From Bacteroidetes bacterium GWC2_46_850 (GTDB lineage Bacteria; Bacteroidota; Bacteroidia; Bacteroidales; Dysgonomonadaceae): a DNA stretch of 64,000 nucleotides. The first letter of the stretch is position 1. Every line of letters starts with the position of its first letter. The notes below the pieces were generated by a model. That model was not told where the DNA came from, made no database searches, and saw only the letters and a list, made by a program, of their open reading frames with translations. Below are positions 18,566 through 29,400 of the stretch, one piece after another. The position numbers were made by a program, and so were the translations under genes. The stretch covers positions 186,001-250,000 of the forward strand of contig MENQ01000021.1 in assembly GCA_001768325.1 (NCBI GenBank). Direction: 5' to 3'.

Positions 18566-21151
18566 ATGAAAACAAAAAGCCAATTTTTTTTCATTTTTAT
18601 GGCATGTTTCATCTGCCATCAAGCACAATCTCAATCGCACATAAGGATAACCGATATCACCCTCATGCATGAGATGCGCTCAACACCCTCACCATTAAAT
18701 AACGCGGTAGTATCGGATAGAAATGTCTCGTTTATGTGGCCACTGTCCAACCATAAGTCCTACTACGTGGAGAACAGTCCTGCATGGAAGAAACCCAAAG
18801 AAGACGATACGAATTATCGCATCCGGTTCTCGAAAGATCCGTTGTTGAAAAACGAACTGTTCAGTGCAGGCAGTTTCTGGCCATTTTATAACCCGGATAA
18901 TGAACTATCTCCGGGAACCTGGTACTGGCAATTCGGATATGTACGAGGCGACACCACGGAGTGGTCCGATTTATTACAATTCGAAGTGAAGGAAAATCCC
19001 GAAAAATTTACCCCTCCCTCCTATAAATCACTGATACAAAAATTACCCGGGGAGCATCCACGGGTTTTGGTTTTTGAGAGTGAATGGACTGATTTCATCA
19101 AAAAGAGCAAGGGAAAAGAGGAACGCGAATGGTATGTTCAAAAGGCAAATGAAATCATAAATACAGAACTGATCAATCTCAATGAAGCCGTAAACACAAG
19201 TTTTATGGATGGACTGGAGAATGAGGTGAAAAAAAAGGCAATGATCACCCGTGAAAGCCGCAGGATTGTGGACCGTGAGGAACAAAACATCGATGTATTG
19301 ACAAGGGCATACCTTTTAACGAAGAATAGAGTTTATTTGGATGGTGCCATGAAGCGGATTGAAGAGATGGTATCCTGGAAAAACAGTCCACACCTGGTAG
19401 GAGATTTTAATCAGGCAACCCTTTTGTCTGTAACATCGCTGGCGTATGATTCTTTTTACCGGATGTTAACTAAAAAACAGAAAAAGATGCTCCTGAATGA
19501 AATAAAAGAAAACGGGAGCGACATATTCAGCGATTTCGCCAATCGCCTGGAAAACCATATCGCAGACAACCACAATTGGCAAATGAACTTCCGCATATTC
19601 ACCATGGCGGCTTTTGCCGTATATGGAGAAATACCGGAAGCCGACCTGTGGACCGAATACGCATACAACTTATGGCTGGCACGTTTTCCGGGATTAAACA
19701 AGGATGGCGCCTGGCATAACGGCGATTCATACTTCCACACAAATATACGCACACTGGTGGAAGTTCCCTATTTTTACACCAAAGTAACCGGATACGATTT
19801 TTTCAGGGACCCCTGGTATAAAGGTTCTGCCATGTATGTGATTTTCCAGCAACCTCCCTTTTCAAAATCAGGTGGCAACGGCAGTTCGCACCAAAATGTC
19901 ACAAAACCAAGAGGTACCCGGGTGGCCTATGCAGATGCCCTTGCACGACTGACCAACAACTCGTTTTTATCTGATTACGTCGACGTAATCTCTGAATCAG
20001 AACCGGATATCCTGAAACAAAGCTTCGGATCAAAACCCGGCGACTTGTCGTGGTTTCGAATCCATTGCAACATCCCATTGCCAAAAGGAAATAAACTGGC
20101 CGGTTTGCCCTTATCCTATGTTTTCCCCCAAACAGGTCTGGCATCCTTCATGTCTGACTGGAAAGATTTGAACCGGAACGCCATGTTTACCTTTCGCTCC
20201 AGTCCCTATGGCTCTACTTCCCATGCTCTGGCCAATCAAAATGCGTTCAACACCTTTTACGGAGGAAAAGCATTATTCTACAGTACCGGACACCATTCAA
20301 GCTTTATTGATGCTCACAGCTTCTTTTCCCATCGCAGCACACGTGCTCACAACACGATCTTAATTGACGGTATGGGCCAAAAAATTGGAACGGAAGGTTA
20401 TGGATGGATACCGAGATATTACGAAGGTACAAAAATCAGCTATGTTACCGGAGATGCATCCAATGCCTACGGGGAAGTCATTTCACCCATATGGAAAGAG
20501 CGTGCTGAAAAGTCGCAGCTCAGCCTTTCTCCGGAAAACGGATGGGACAAAAATCACCTGCTCACCTACCGACGCCATATTGTAAAATTGGGCGATGCCG
20601 GCCTGGTGTTCATTTATGATGAATTAGAAGCCGATACACTGGTCCATTGGAATTATCTGCTTCATACCATAGAAAATCCAATGACCATCGAACAAAAGGA
20701 ACACGAAATTCAGGTCCAAGCAACGAACGAAAAAGGTATTTCTAATGCATACTTGTTTTCGAATGACGAACTAGAGGTAGACATGACCAATAAATTTTTT
20801 GCTCCTGCACTCAACTGGCTAAAGGCAAACAACGACGGATACTTCCAACCTTACAAAAACCACTGGCATTTTGAAGCTACAACGCCGATGCGAAAGATTT
20901 ACCGGTTTGCGACAATCATCAATACACACGATCGAAGAGAACACGGAATAGTGCCTGAGCGTATTTCCGATACCGAGATACGGGCCGGAAACTGGTCAAT
21001 CACGCTCAACTTGTCTCCAAAAGGAAAAGCCTCGTTTTCCATTGATAACAGTATAGACAATATAAGGCTCATCTATGACAACGAAACAACCATTCAGGAA
21101 AACGGAATCACCACAACCCTGAAAGATGAACTTCCGGAACTTGAGATATAA
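18566..21151 (+). CDS. Heparinase II/III-like lyase with DUF4962 domain (PL15-like, first copy)
   Basis: An 861-residue secreted lyase with a signal peptide ending near AQSQ. The N-terminal part (LMHEMRSTPSPLN, TWYWQFGYV) is the beta-sandwich-like DUF4962 region. An (alpha/alpha) toroid follows with DNHNWQMNFRIFTMAAF and a HNGDSYFH motif, then a heparinase II/III-type beta domain with SSPYGSTSHALANQNAF and RAHNTILIDGMGQ. From memory this matches the exo-acting heparin/heparan lyases of family PL15, such as BT4652 of B. thetaiotaomicron. It is a monocistronic unit with its own operator and promoter. It is a clear paralogue of the gene at 44948 and shares the motifs above. A role in cutting heparan oligosaccharides in the periplasm is inferred from family and neighbours. 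Confidence 0.82.
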   Translation: MKTKSQFFFIFMACFICHQAQSQSHIRITDITLMHEMRSTPSPLNNAVVSDRNVSFMWPLSNHKSYYVENSPAWKKPKEDDTNYRIRFSKDPLLKNELFSAGSFWPFYNPDNELSPGTWYWQFGYVRGDTTEWSDLLQFEVKENPEKFTPPSYKSLIQKLPGEHPRVLVFESEWTDFIKKSKGKEEREWYVQKANEIINTELINLNEAVNTSFMDGLENEVKKKAMITRESRRIVDREEQNIDVLTRAYLLTKNRVYLDGAMKRIEEMVSWKNSPHLVGDFNQATLLSVTSLAYDSFYRMLTKKQKKMLLNEIKENGSDIFSDFANRLENHIADNHNWQMNFRIFTMAAFAVYGEIPEADLWTEYAYNLWLARFPGLNKDGAWHNGDSYFHTNIRTLVEVPYFYTKVTGYDFFRDPWYKGSAMYVIFQQPPFSKSGGNGSSHQNVTKPRGTRVAYADALARLTNNSFLSDYVDVISESEPDILKQSFGSKPGDLSWFRIHCNIPLPKGNKLAGLPLSYVFPQTGLASFMSDWKDLNRNAMFTFRSSPYGSTSHALANQNAFNTFYGGKALFYSTGHHSSFIDAHSFFSHRSTRAHNTILIDGMGQKIGTEGYGWIPRYYEGTKISYVTGDASNAYGEVISPIWKERAEKSQLSLSPENGWDKNHLLTYRRHIVKLGDAGLVFIYDELEADTLVHWNYLLHTIENPMTIEQKEHEIQVQATNEKGISNAYLFSNDELEVDMTNKFFAPALNWLKANNDGYFQPYKNHWHFEATTPMRKIYRFATIINTHDRREHGIVPERISDTEIRAGNWSITLNLSPKGKASFSIDNSIDNIRLIYDNETTIQENGITTTLKDELPELEI

Positions 21152-21201
21152 GCCGCATAATAAGCTGTACTTCAAATAAATGACAACCATAGACCGTTTA
21201 T

Positions 21202-21244
21202 TTTGAACAATATTTAAACAAATACACACAAATTTGAAAGTATT
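21202..21244 (+). promoter_or_regulatory. Putative HTCS operator upstream of the heparan susC
   Basis: The proximal copy ACAAATTTGAAAGTATT is at 21228-21244. A weaker copy at 21207-21223 lies exactly 21 bp upstream, with the same TTTGA lead. The proximal copy ends 37 nt before the -7 box at 21282, identical to the spacing upstream of 18566. The 43-nt block agrees with 18457-18499 at 33 positions although the flanking DNA is unrelated. Confidence 0.72.
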
Positions 21245-21281
21245 AAAAAAGTATTTTAACATGCGTTTACGTTATCTGACG

Positions 21282-21289
21282 TACTTTTG
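21282..21289 (+). promoter_or_regulatory. -7 box TACTTTTG of the heparan susC operon
   Basis: It matches TAnnTTTG, 56 nt before the susC ATG. There is no recognizable -33 element, as expected for a promoter that needs an activator bound at 21202-21244. Confidence 0.6.
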
Positions 21290-21345
21290 CTTCCATCATG
21301 AATTTTTTAATGAAAAACAAATATTGAATTAAACTGTGAATAATT

Positions 21346-24300
21346 ATGAGAAATTACTTGAAAGTTTTTTTACTATTTTTAATCTTTACCGGATCGGTTT
21401 ACGGCCAATCGCACGTGGTGACCGGTAAAATTATCGACGAACAGGGATATGAAGCTATCGGGGCGACGGTTCTGATAAAAGGAACGTCAACCGGTGTCGT
21501 TACGGATATTGATGGTGTATATCAAATTAATATCCCAAATCCCAACACAGACATACTGGTGTTTTCCTATATTGGAATGAAAACCCAGGAAATAGCTGTC
21601 AACGGACAAAAAAATATCAATGTCACATTTGAACCCAGTTCGGTGATGCTCGATGAAGTCGTGTCCATTGGCTATGGAACGAGCAGAAGAGGAGATCTGA
21701 CAGGTTCTGTTACTTCCGTGAAAAGTACGGAATTAATAAAAGTCCCGACTGCTGACGTAACCCAGAGTTTAGCGGGAAGAATGGCCGGTGTACAAGTACT
21801 GCAAAACGAAGGCGCCCCGGGATCCTCTATTTCGATAAGGGTACGCGGAGGAATTTCTATCACGCAAAGCAATGAGCCACTTTATATTATCGATGGCTTC
21901 CCCAGTGAAGATGGGATGGCAACGCTCGATCCCTCCGAAATAGAATCAATTGATATCCTGAAAGATGCATCTGCTACTGCAATCTATGGAGCCCGCGGTG
22001 CAAACGGCGTTGTATTGATCACGACCAAGAGTGGATTAAAAGACGGACAGAAACTAACCATCTCGTTTGATACGTATGTTGGATTTAAAAATGTTTCGAA
22101 CAGTCTGCCGGTACTCTCTACCGAAGAATTTGCAATACTGGATTACGAAAGGAGATACGGCGCAAACAGGGATACAGGCATCGAAAATTTCGAAAAACTG
22201 TACGGTCCTTTCAGCGATATCCCTACAAACTACGGTAACCGTGGGGGTATCGACTGGCAAAAGGAAACATTGGGAAGAACCGCCTATACCCAAAATTACC
22301 GTATTGGGTTAAACGGAGGTACCAAGGAAATGCAATATAATCTTTCCTACCTGTTTTTTAAAGATCAGGGTGCAATGGTATATAGCGGAAATGACAAAAA
22401 TAATATCCTGCTGAATATCAACCATAAGCCCAATGACAAGTTTTCAATCTCCGGAAGGGTTAACTATGACCAGATAAAAGTATACGGAATGGGTACATCC
22501 GAAAACGGTGACCGCTTCAACAAAATGCAGCACATTCTTCAATACAGGCCGACCGTAGGAATTAACGGTACTGACGATCTCCTTCTCGGCGACGAAGACC
22601 CGCTGTTAATGGATGATAGCGGCAATGTGATGCAGAATCCTCTGATTTCGGCAGAAGAGGAGACAAACAATAAGGAATACAGAACCATCCAGGCAAGCGA
22701 AAGTTTTACCTATAAATTTCTTAAAAACTGGTCTTTCAGAAACAGCTCCGGATTTCGCTACCAGACACGCCGTGATGAAGTATTCTTTGGTGATCGCTCA
22801 ATCATCGCCAAAAGATCGAGCATGAACGGGTCAATCACCAACAGGGAGACCGGAAGCTTCCAGACATCAAACGTGATAAACTACAACACCAAAAGTAAAG
22901 GAAACCGCTACGAAGTGATGGTGGGTCAGGAATACGTGGAACGATGGAATCGATACTTCAAGGCAAGCGCAAGCAACTTCCCCAATGACGACATAGGATT
23001 GAACGATTTGTCGCTGGGTGCCACACCGGGTATTCCCCAATCTTACGCAGACTACGACGACAAGTTGCTTTCCTACTTTACCCGTTTTAATTTTAATCAT
23101 AAGGACAAATACTTGTTGACCGCTTCCATGCGTATGGACGGATCATCCAAATTTGGCGAGAAGAAGAAATGGGGATTTTTCCCGGCAGTCTCGGGTGCAT
23201 GGCGCATGTCGGAAGAAGAGTTTATCAAGAGCTTAAATATGTTTTCTGACCTTAAATTACGGTTAGGATATGGTATGGCTGGGAACAACAGGATACCAAG
23301 CTACGGCTCACTTCCCATATTAGGTTCTGTCACATATCCCCAGGGAAACAACACCACACCGGGTTATGCCTCCACGCAGATCCCCAATCCCTATTTGATG
23401 TGGGAATCCAACAAAACATTTAATGCCGGATTCGATATCGGCCTTCTTGATCAACGACTTACCATTACTCCCGAATTCTACATCAACAGAAGTTCCAATT
23501 TGTTGCTCAACTCAAGACTTCCGAAATCTTCCGGATATAGCAACATGATCAGGAATATCGGAGAAACAGAAAACAGAGGAGTTGACCTGACTATCAACAC
23601 AGTGAATATCGACCAGAAAGATTTCAGCTGGACATCCAACTTCAATATTTCACACAATCAGAATAATATCAAAGCTTTATCGGGAGAAAACTTTTTCCTG
23701 GAAGAAGCCAACTTTGGATATACACAAAAGACTCACCTTATACAGGTAGGTGAACCGCTGGGATTATTCTACGGATTTGTAACCGAAGGTGTGTACGGTG
23801 TCGAAGATTTCGACTATGATGCATCAGCCAACACCTACACATTGAAAGAAGGCGTCGCCTATTCCGGGAACCGGGGTAATGTCAAACCGGGTATGTGGAA
23901 ATTCAAAAATATCGACGATTCAAACGATGTCATCGACGAGAACGACAAAACGATCATCGGAAAAGCCAATCCGGTATTTTACGGGGGACTCAATAACACA
24001 TTCACTTATAAAAACCTGGATTTAAGCATATTCTTTTCATTCAACTATGGTAATGACATTTTCAATGCAACCAAGCTGACAAACACTTTAGCCGGAAGAA
24101 CCAATAAAAATGTACTGGATGTGGTAAACAGCGCAAATCGCTGGATGACCATCAATCAGGCTGGAGAAATCGTGGCTGACCCGTCGGAACTGTCCGCACT
24201 CAACAATGGTAAAAAAATTGCAGCCTGGTACGATCTGGAAGAAGGAGATAAGTACATTCACTCATGGGCTATTGAAGACGGATCATACATCCGGCTGAGC

Positions 24301-24522
24301 AACGTATCGCTGGGATACACGCTCCCCAAACAGATTACAAACAAGCTATCCGTAAGAAATCTAAGATTCTATGTCACCGGAAATAACCTTTTTGTATGGA
24401 CCAAATATTCCGGATACGATCCTGAAGTATCTACCAGAGGAAACGGATTAACCCCAGGAGTTGATTTTGGAGCCTATCCGAGAAGCCGGACCGTTGTACT
24501 TGGAATTAATTTAACACTCTAA
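21346..24522 (+). CDS. SusC-like TonB-dependent transporter (heparan locus)
   Basis: A 1058-residue outer-membrane transporter. It has a signal peptide ending near VYGQ, a carboxypeptidase-regulatory-like domain (VVTGKIIDEQGYEAIGATV), a TonB-box-like segment (LDEVVSIGYG), a plug (SISIRVRGG, PLYIIDGFP, DASATAIYGARGANGV) and a barrel ending in LGINLTL. It pairs with the SusD gene at 24622. It is clearly diverged from the transporter at 3127, consistent with a different cargo. Position between a PL15-like lyase and an HTCS plus PL12 gene suggests heparin or heparan sulfate oligosaccharides. Confidence 0.96.
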   Translation: MRNYLKVFLLFLIFTGSVYGQSHVVTGKIIDEQGYEAIGATVLIKGTSTGVVTDIDGVYQINIPNPNTDILVFSYIGMKTQEIAVNGQKNINVTFEPSSVMLDEVVSIGYGTSRRGDLTGSVTSVKSTELIKVPTADVTQSLAGRMAGVQVLQNEGAPGSSISIRVRGGISITQSNEPLYIIDGFPSEDGMATLDPSEIESIDILKDASATAIYGARGANGVVLITTKSGLKDGQKLTISFDTYVGFKNVSNSLPVLSTEEFAILDYERRYGANRDTGIENFEKLYGPFSDIPTNYGNRGGIDWQKETLGRTAYTQNYRIGLNGGTKEMQYNLSYLFFKDQGAMVYSGNDKNNILLNINHKPNDKFSISGRVNYDQIKVYGMGTSENGDRFNKMQHILQYRPTVGINGTDDLLLGDEDPLLMDDSGNVMQNPLISAEEETNNKEYRTIQASESFTYKFLKNWSFRNSSGFRYQTRRDEVFFGDRSIIAKRSSMNGSITNRETGSFQTSNVINYNTKSKGNRYEVMVGQEYVERWNRYFKASASNFPNDDIGLNDLSLGATPGIPQSYADYDDKLLSYFTRFNFNHKDKYLLTASMRMDGSSKFGEKKKWGFFPAVSGAWRMSEEEFIKSLNMFSDLKLRLGYGMAGNNRIPSYGSLPILGSVTYPQGNNTTPGYASTQIPNPYLMWESNKTFNAGFDIGLLDQRLTITPEFYINRSSNLLLNSRLPKSSGYSNMIRNIGETENRGVDLTINTVNIDQKDFSWTSNFNISHNQNNIKALSGENFFLEEANFGYTQKTHLIQVGEPLGLFYGFVTEGVYGVEDFDYDASANTYTLKEGVAYSGNRGNVKPGMWKFKNIDDSNDVIDENDKTIIGKANPVFYGGLNNTFTYKNLDLSIFFSFNYGNDIFNATKLTNTLAGRTNKNVLDVVNSANRWMTINQAGEIVADPSELSALNNGKKIAAWYDLEEGDKYIHSWAIEDGSYIRLSNVSLGYTLPKQITNKLSVRNLRFYVTGNNLFVWTKYSGYDPEVSTRGNGLTPGVDFGAYPRSRTVVLGINLTL

Positions 24523-24621
24523 TAAAAACTACAAAATGAAACGAGCATGATAATTATTATCACACGAAATCATGATTATTGCGAGTTCCATACACCATAA
24601 TGAAAAAAATGAATTAATCGT

Positions 24622-26304
24622 ATGAAAACAAATCACTATATTTTATTATTGATAGCATTGTTTGTATACAGCTCCTGCAGCGATGCTCTTATAGAAGAAC
24701 CTGCTTCTTATTATAAGAAAGAGAATTTCTTTATTTCCCCGGCCAACGCGGAAATGTCCATCATCGGCATTTACGACGTTTTCGCCAAGTTGCAACACTA
24801 TGGCCAGTTTGAAATGGCGATGCCCAGCTCCGACGATACTTACTACATCCAGGGAACAGGAACAGACAATACCCGCAGGGATATTTCACATTATACACTC
24901 ACCTCAACCAATCAGTGGATTGAGCAAATATGGAATTATAAGTACCAGGGACTTGACCGTGCCAATTTTGCAGTTTCCGGGATTGAATCGATGGATGCGT
25001 ACTTGTCGGATACACCCGATCAGAAATTGACACAACTGGTAGCCGAAGCAAAATTCCTCCGAGCCTTCCTGTCTTTCGACCTGGTAAAATACTGGGGAGA
25101 CGTCCCTTATAAAACGGCATACTCGGGCGATTACGAAAGTGCATATGGAGCCAGAGTAAGCAGAGAGTTAATTTACGACCAGATCATCAACGATTTGAAC
25201 TTTGCAAAGGAAAACCTCCCATGGGCCGATGTAAACACTTCACCGGAAAGAGCGACCCAGGGTGCCGCCCGTGGATTGTTAATGCGTGTATTGCTGCAAA
25301 GAGCCGGTTACAGTCTACAGATGGACGGGGTATCTACCCGACCGGACGATGCCAAACGGCAGGAATATTTCAATGCAGTCATCGACGAATGGGAAGCAAT
25401 CCAACAAAACGGATACCACGACTTTTTTAATGGAGGTTATCTAGAACTGTTCAAGGGTTTTTCAGCCGGCACAATAAATTCCAGAGAAAGCTTATTTGAG
25501 ATCTCTTTTTACAGTGCGGACGGATCCAGCGAAGACTCCGGCAACTGGGGAACCTATAACGGTCCGCTGGTAGCAGCGCCCAATGTTCCCGCCTCTGAAA
25601 CGCTGAATTATATGGGAAGAGCCAATGCCTTCTTCAGAGCAGTTCCGGAATGGAAAGGTTTTTTCGAAAACTCCGATATCCGTCGTGATGTCATGGTATG
25701 CACCTATCAATATAAATGGAACAGTACAACCGCTTCTCACGTAAAAACTGAAAACAGCAATAAGAGAGACTGGTATCCCGGAAAATGGCGACGCGAATGG
25801 ATGCCCTTAGGCTACAAGGATCCCAACAACACAGACGTAAATTATTGCCCGCTGCGATATGCTGATGTGGTCTTGATGGCGGCAGAGGCTTATAACGAGG
25901 TAAACCAGACACAAACCGCCTGGACGCTTCTGAATAGTGTGCGTAGCAGATCGGGCGCCACAGAAATAACATCTGCAAACTACGCAGATTTATTGAAAGC
26001 ACCCAGAGTATATGATCTCCCATTTTTAGATGACACCACTGAGGCAGGTAAATTCCGCACAGCCCTTTACTGGGAAAGGGGCTTTGAGCTCGCTTTCGAA
26101 GGACAGAGAAAGTTCGATTTAATAAGATGGGGCTTTTTAAAAGAAGCACTCCTGTTATTTAACGAAAATACCGATTCAAAAGTGAAAGGCAATTATCCGG
26201 CAGGAAATAATTTCATCAAAGGAAAACATGAGTTATTTCCTATCCCGCTGGACGAAATACAGGTAAACTCAAAATTGGAGGGAAAAAACAACCCTCAATA
26301 TTAA
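24622..26304 (+). CDS. SusD/RagB-family lipoprotein (heparan locus)
   Basis: A 560-residue glycan-binding lipoprotein. The lipobox is VYSSC (Cys19), followed by SDALIEE, an acidic segment that fits surface export. Typical SusD stretches are EAKFLRAFLSFDLV, RYADVVLMAAEAYNEV, NSVRSRSG, RGFELAFEGQRKFDLIRWG and the C-terminal LFPIPLDEI...NNPQY. It begins 99 nt after the SusC stop, a longer gap than in the other two pairs; I see no terminator in that gap. A strong hairpin follows at 26319. It should cap the SusC at 21346 and bind the same polysaccharide. Confidence 0.95.
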   Translation: MKTNHYILLLIALFVYSSCSDALIEEPASYYKKENFFISPANAEMSIIGIYDVFAKLQHYGQFEMAMPSSDDTYYIQGTGTDNTRRDISHYTLTSTNQWIEQIWNYKYQGLDRANFAVSGIESMDAYLSDTPDQKLTQLVAEAKFLRAFLSFDLVKYWGDVPYKTAYSGDYESAYGARVSRELIYDQIINDLNFAKENLPWADVNTSPERATQGAARGLLMRVLLQRAGYSLQMDGVSTRPDDAKRQEYFNAVIDEWEAIQQNGYHDFFNGGYLELFKGFSAGTINSRESLFEISFYSADGSSEDSGNWGTYNGPLVAAPNVPASETLNYMGRANAFFRAVPEWKGFFENSDIRRDVMVCTYQYKWNSTTASHVKTENSNKRDWYPGKWRREWMPLGYKDPNNTDVNYCPLRYADVVLMAAEAYNEVNQTQTAWTLLNSVRSRSGATEITSANYADLLKAPRVYDLPFLDDTTEAGKFRTALYWERGFELAFEGQRKFDLIRWGFLKEALLLFNENTDSKVKGNYPAGNNFIKGKHELFPIPLDEIQVNSKLEGKNNPQY

Positions 26305-26318
26305 CACCAGCACCAACA

Positions 26319-26357
26319 GCCTCATTAACCTCCTTATGTACGGGAGGTTAATGAGGC
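26319..26357 (+). terminator. Strong hairpin after the heparan susCD pair
   Basis: There is a perfect 15-bp stem, GCCTCATTAACCTCC (26319-26333) with GGAGGTTAATGAGGC (26343-26357), and a 9-nt loop. The flanking A (26318) and T (26358) add one more pair, and ACCA/TGGT further out can pair after a small bulge. The T tract downstream is weak (GGTTCTTC). It probably terminates or stabilizes the susCD transcript and separates it from the HTCS gene. Confidence 0.8.
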
Positions 26358-26434
26358 TTGGTTCTTCACATATCAGAACAAGAAAAAAGACTATTGCACG
26401 ATAATTATTACCCCTAAATTAAATATATTGCAAC

Positions 26435-29400
26435 GTGAAAATTATTCTGGCTATATCCCTCCTGTTTTTATCTTTCACTCAAACATATGCGAGCGGAGAC
26501 CGCTATTTTTTCGAGAATATCGGATTAAATGAAGGGTTATCAAATAGTACAGTTATTTCAATTGTTCAGGATAAAGACGGGTTAATCTGGTTTGCAACTT
26601 TTGACGGATTGAATAAGTTTGACGGGTATTCGATTAAGGTATATCGTCACATTGAAGGGAACGAGAACTCCCTGCTTAGCAACTCCACCAGACAACTGTA
26701 TGTTGATGAGGAAAATATCCTTTGGATAGGCACCAACGACGGATTATCCAAGTATGTTCGTGAAAAGGATATTTTCGAAAACTACTCCAACGATATTGAT
26801 CGGGATAAATTGAAAGTCAACACAATGATTGATTTCAAAAAAAACACCCTCCTTTTGGGAACCGATAATGGTTTATATGCCTTTGATAAAATCAGCAAGA
26901 CATTTGAAAGATTTTCAGGAGCAAATGATCCTGAAATGCAGGTATTATCGCTCACAAAAACAGGCGATAATATATTTATGGGAACCAGCAAAGGATTGTA
27001 TAAATTCCATGATGACACAAACAGTTTCTCTCTTTTCACCGACACCTTGAAAAATCACAAAATACAAACAATACTTCCAAAAAAGAATCATAAAATATGG
27101 GTTGGAACGGAAGGTTCCGGACTTTTTCTGATCGATATTCAAACAGGAAACATCCTGAGAAATTATTTGAATAATCCTTTTGACAAAGAATCTATTTGTT
27201 CAAATTTTGTACGGACCTTGCTTACGGATACGGAAAACAGATTATGGATAGGCACATTTCATGGCCTGAGCCTTTTAAATGAGGATACAGAAAAATTCTA
27301 CAATTACTACGGCGATCCCTTTGACGAAACATCCATCTCACAAAATTCCATTCGATCAATCATCCAGGATTCACAGGGAGGTGTCTGGCTGGGAACATAC
27401 TATGGAGGCGTGAATTATTATCATCCGCTAAGAAATCAGTTCTTTCACATAAAACAGAATCCAATATCCAACTCACTAAACGACAGAATTATAAGCGGAA
27501 TCATGGAGGAAGGTAATGGCAGGATATGGATAGGAACAAACGACAATGGCATCAATGTATACGACCCAAACCAAAATGTTTTTACGCATATCACAAAAGA
27601 AAATAACAAAGGTATTCTGTCAAATAACATCAAATCATTTCTCCGGTCACACAACAACGATCAACACATTTATATCGGATCACATGGCGGTGGCCTGATA
27701 AAAATTGATAAAAACACCTTGAAGGCTGTCGATATAAAATTGCCAGACAAAGATGTGTATTCCCTGGCTTATGATTTGAACAACGACATATGGATAGGAA
27801 CATTAAACGGTCTCTATAAGCTAGATGAGAAAGAGGGAATTGTAACCGAAGCTGACATCCGCAAACTATCTTCCCTGCAAATACTCTACCTGGCAGTAGA
27901 CAGAAACAACAGACTCTGGATAGGAGGCGACAAGTCACTTGCCTGTTTATCGGTCGAAGAGAATCGTCTTATCGAATTTAATGAAACTTTCCAACAGATT
28001 AAAATCAATTGTATTACAGAAGATTCAAGAGGAAACATCTGGATAGGCACCAATAACGGGATATATAAATACAACGGGGATAAAAAATTCATCCGGTATG
28101 CAGAGAAAGACGGCCTGTCCAACAATATGGTATGTGGCATCGTGGAAGATTCTCTCGGCTTCCTATGGATAAGCACCTACTATGGAATCAGCAGGTTTGA
28201 TCCGGAACATGCCACGTTTCGTACCTATCTGCAGACCGATGGTCTCCAGTTTCAACAATTTAACAATTATTCTTTTTGTAAAACCCAAACAGGCAGATTA
28301 TACTTTGGGGGTATCGATGGAATTATCACCTTTGTTCCCGAACGATTGAAAAACAACCCTTTTTCTCCTCAACCCATCATCACCGAGTTGAATGTCCAGA
28401 ATAAAATCATAGCACCCTCTGACAATGGCGTATTGGAAAAGAATATCATCAATGCCGACAAAATCGTCCTGAGATCAGACAGGGCAACCTTTTCGTTGCG
28501 TTTTGCCGTTCCAAATTATCTTTCCGGCAAACACAATACCTTCAAATATAAATTGGAAGGATACGATAAAGACTGGATCATCACCTCGGAAAATCGTTTT
28601 GCATCTTATTCCAACCTGCCCCACGGTAAATATATATTTAAATTACTTTCAGCCAATAACGAAGGTAAATGGAGCGATAAAATGACAGAATTATCTGTCA
28701 TTGTCACCCCTCTCTGGTTTCAAACATTGTGGTTCAGACTATTGATAACCACTATCATCCTAATTACCATCTATACCATTTGGCAATTCTTCAATCAAAA
28801 GCAAAAGATCAAGAAGCAACTGATAGAAGAGCGGTTCGACAAAGAAAAAAACGAAGAGATCAACCGGGCCAAGATGAACTTTTTTGTAAATATATCCCAC
28901 GAATTCAGAACACCTTTAACGCTGATCATTTCTCCTTTACAGGAACTGATCGAGAAAGTGTCCGGCTCGTGGGAAAAAGAGCAGTTAACTGTCATTAAAA
29001 ACAATGCAGACAAGCTGTTACACCTGACCAACCAGCTGATCGATTACAGAAGAGCCGAATTGGGCGTTTTTGAATTAAATATTAAAAGGACCGACCCCAA
29101 GGAGACAATCGTGAGAGCGATGGCGCTATTCAACAAATTGGCAAAACGGATGAACATTGCCTATACATTCGAAGATTATACCACCGATGATAAGTACGTC
29201 ATAGACGAAAATTATCTCGACATGATCTTGAGCAACCTTTTGTCCAACTCCTTCAAGTTTACCCCGTCAGGTGGAAAAATCATTGTCAGCCTGATAGAAG
29301 ACCTCGAATATCTGATTCTTGAAGTGGAAGATACGGGGTGCGGCATTCCCGAACATGAACAGGGACAAATTTTCAACAGATTCCACAAAGTAAACAGCAA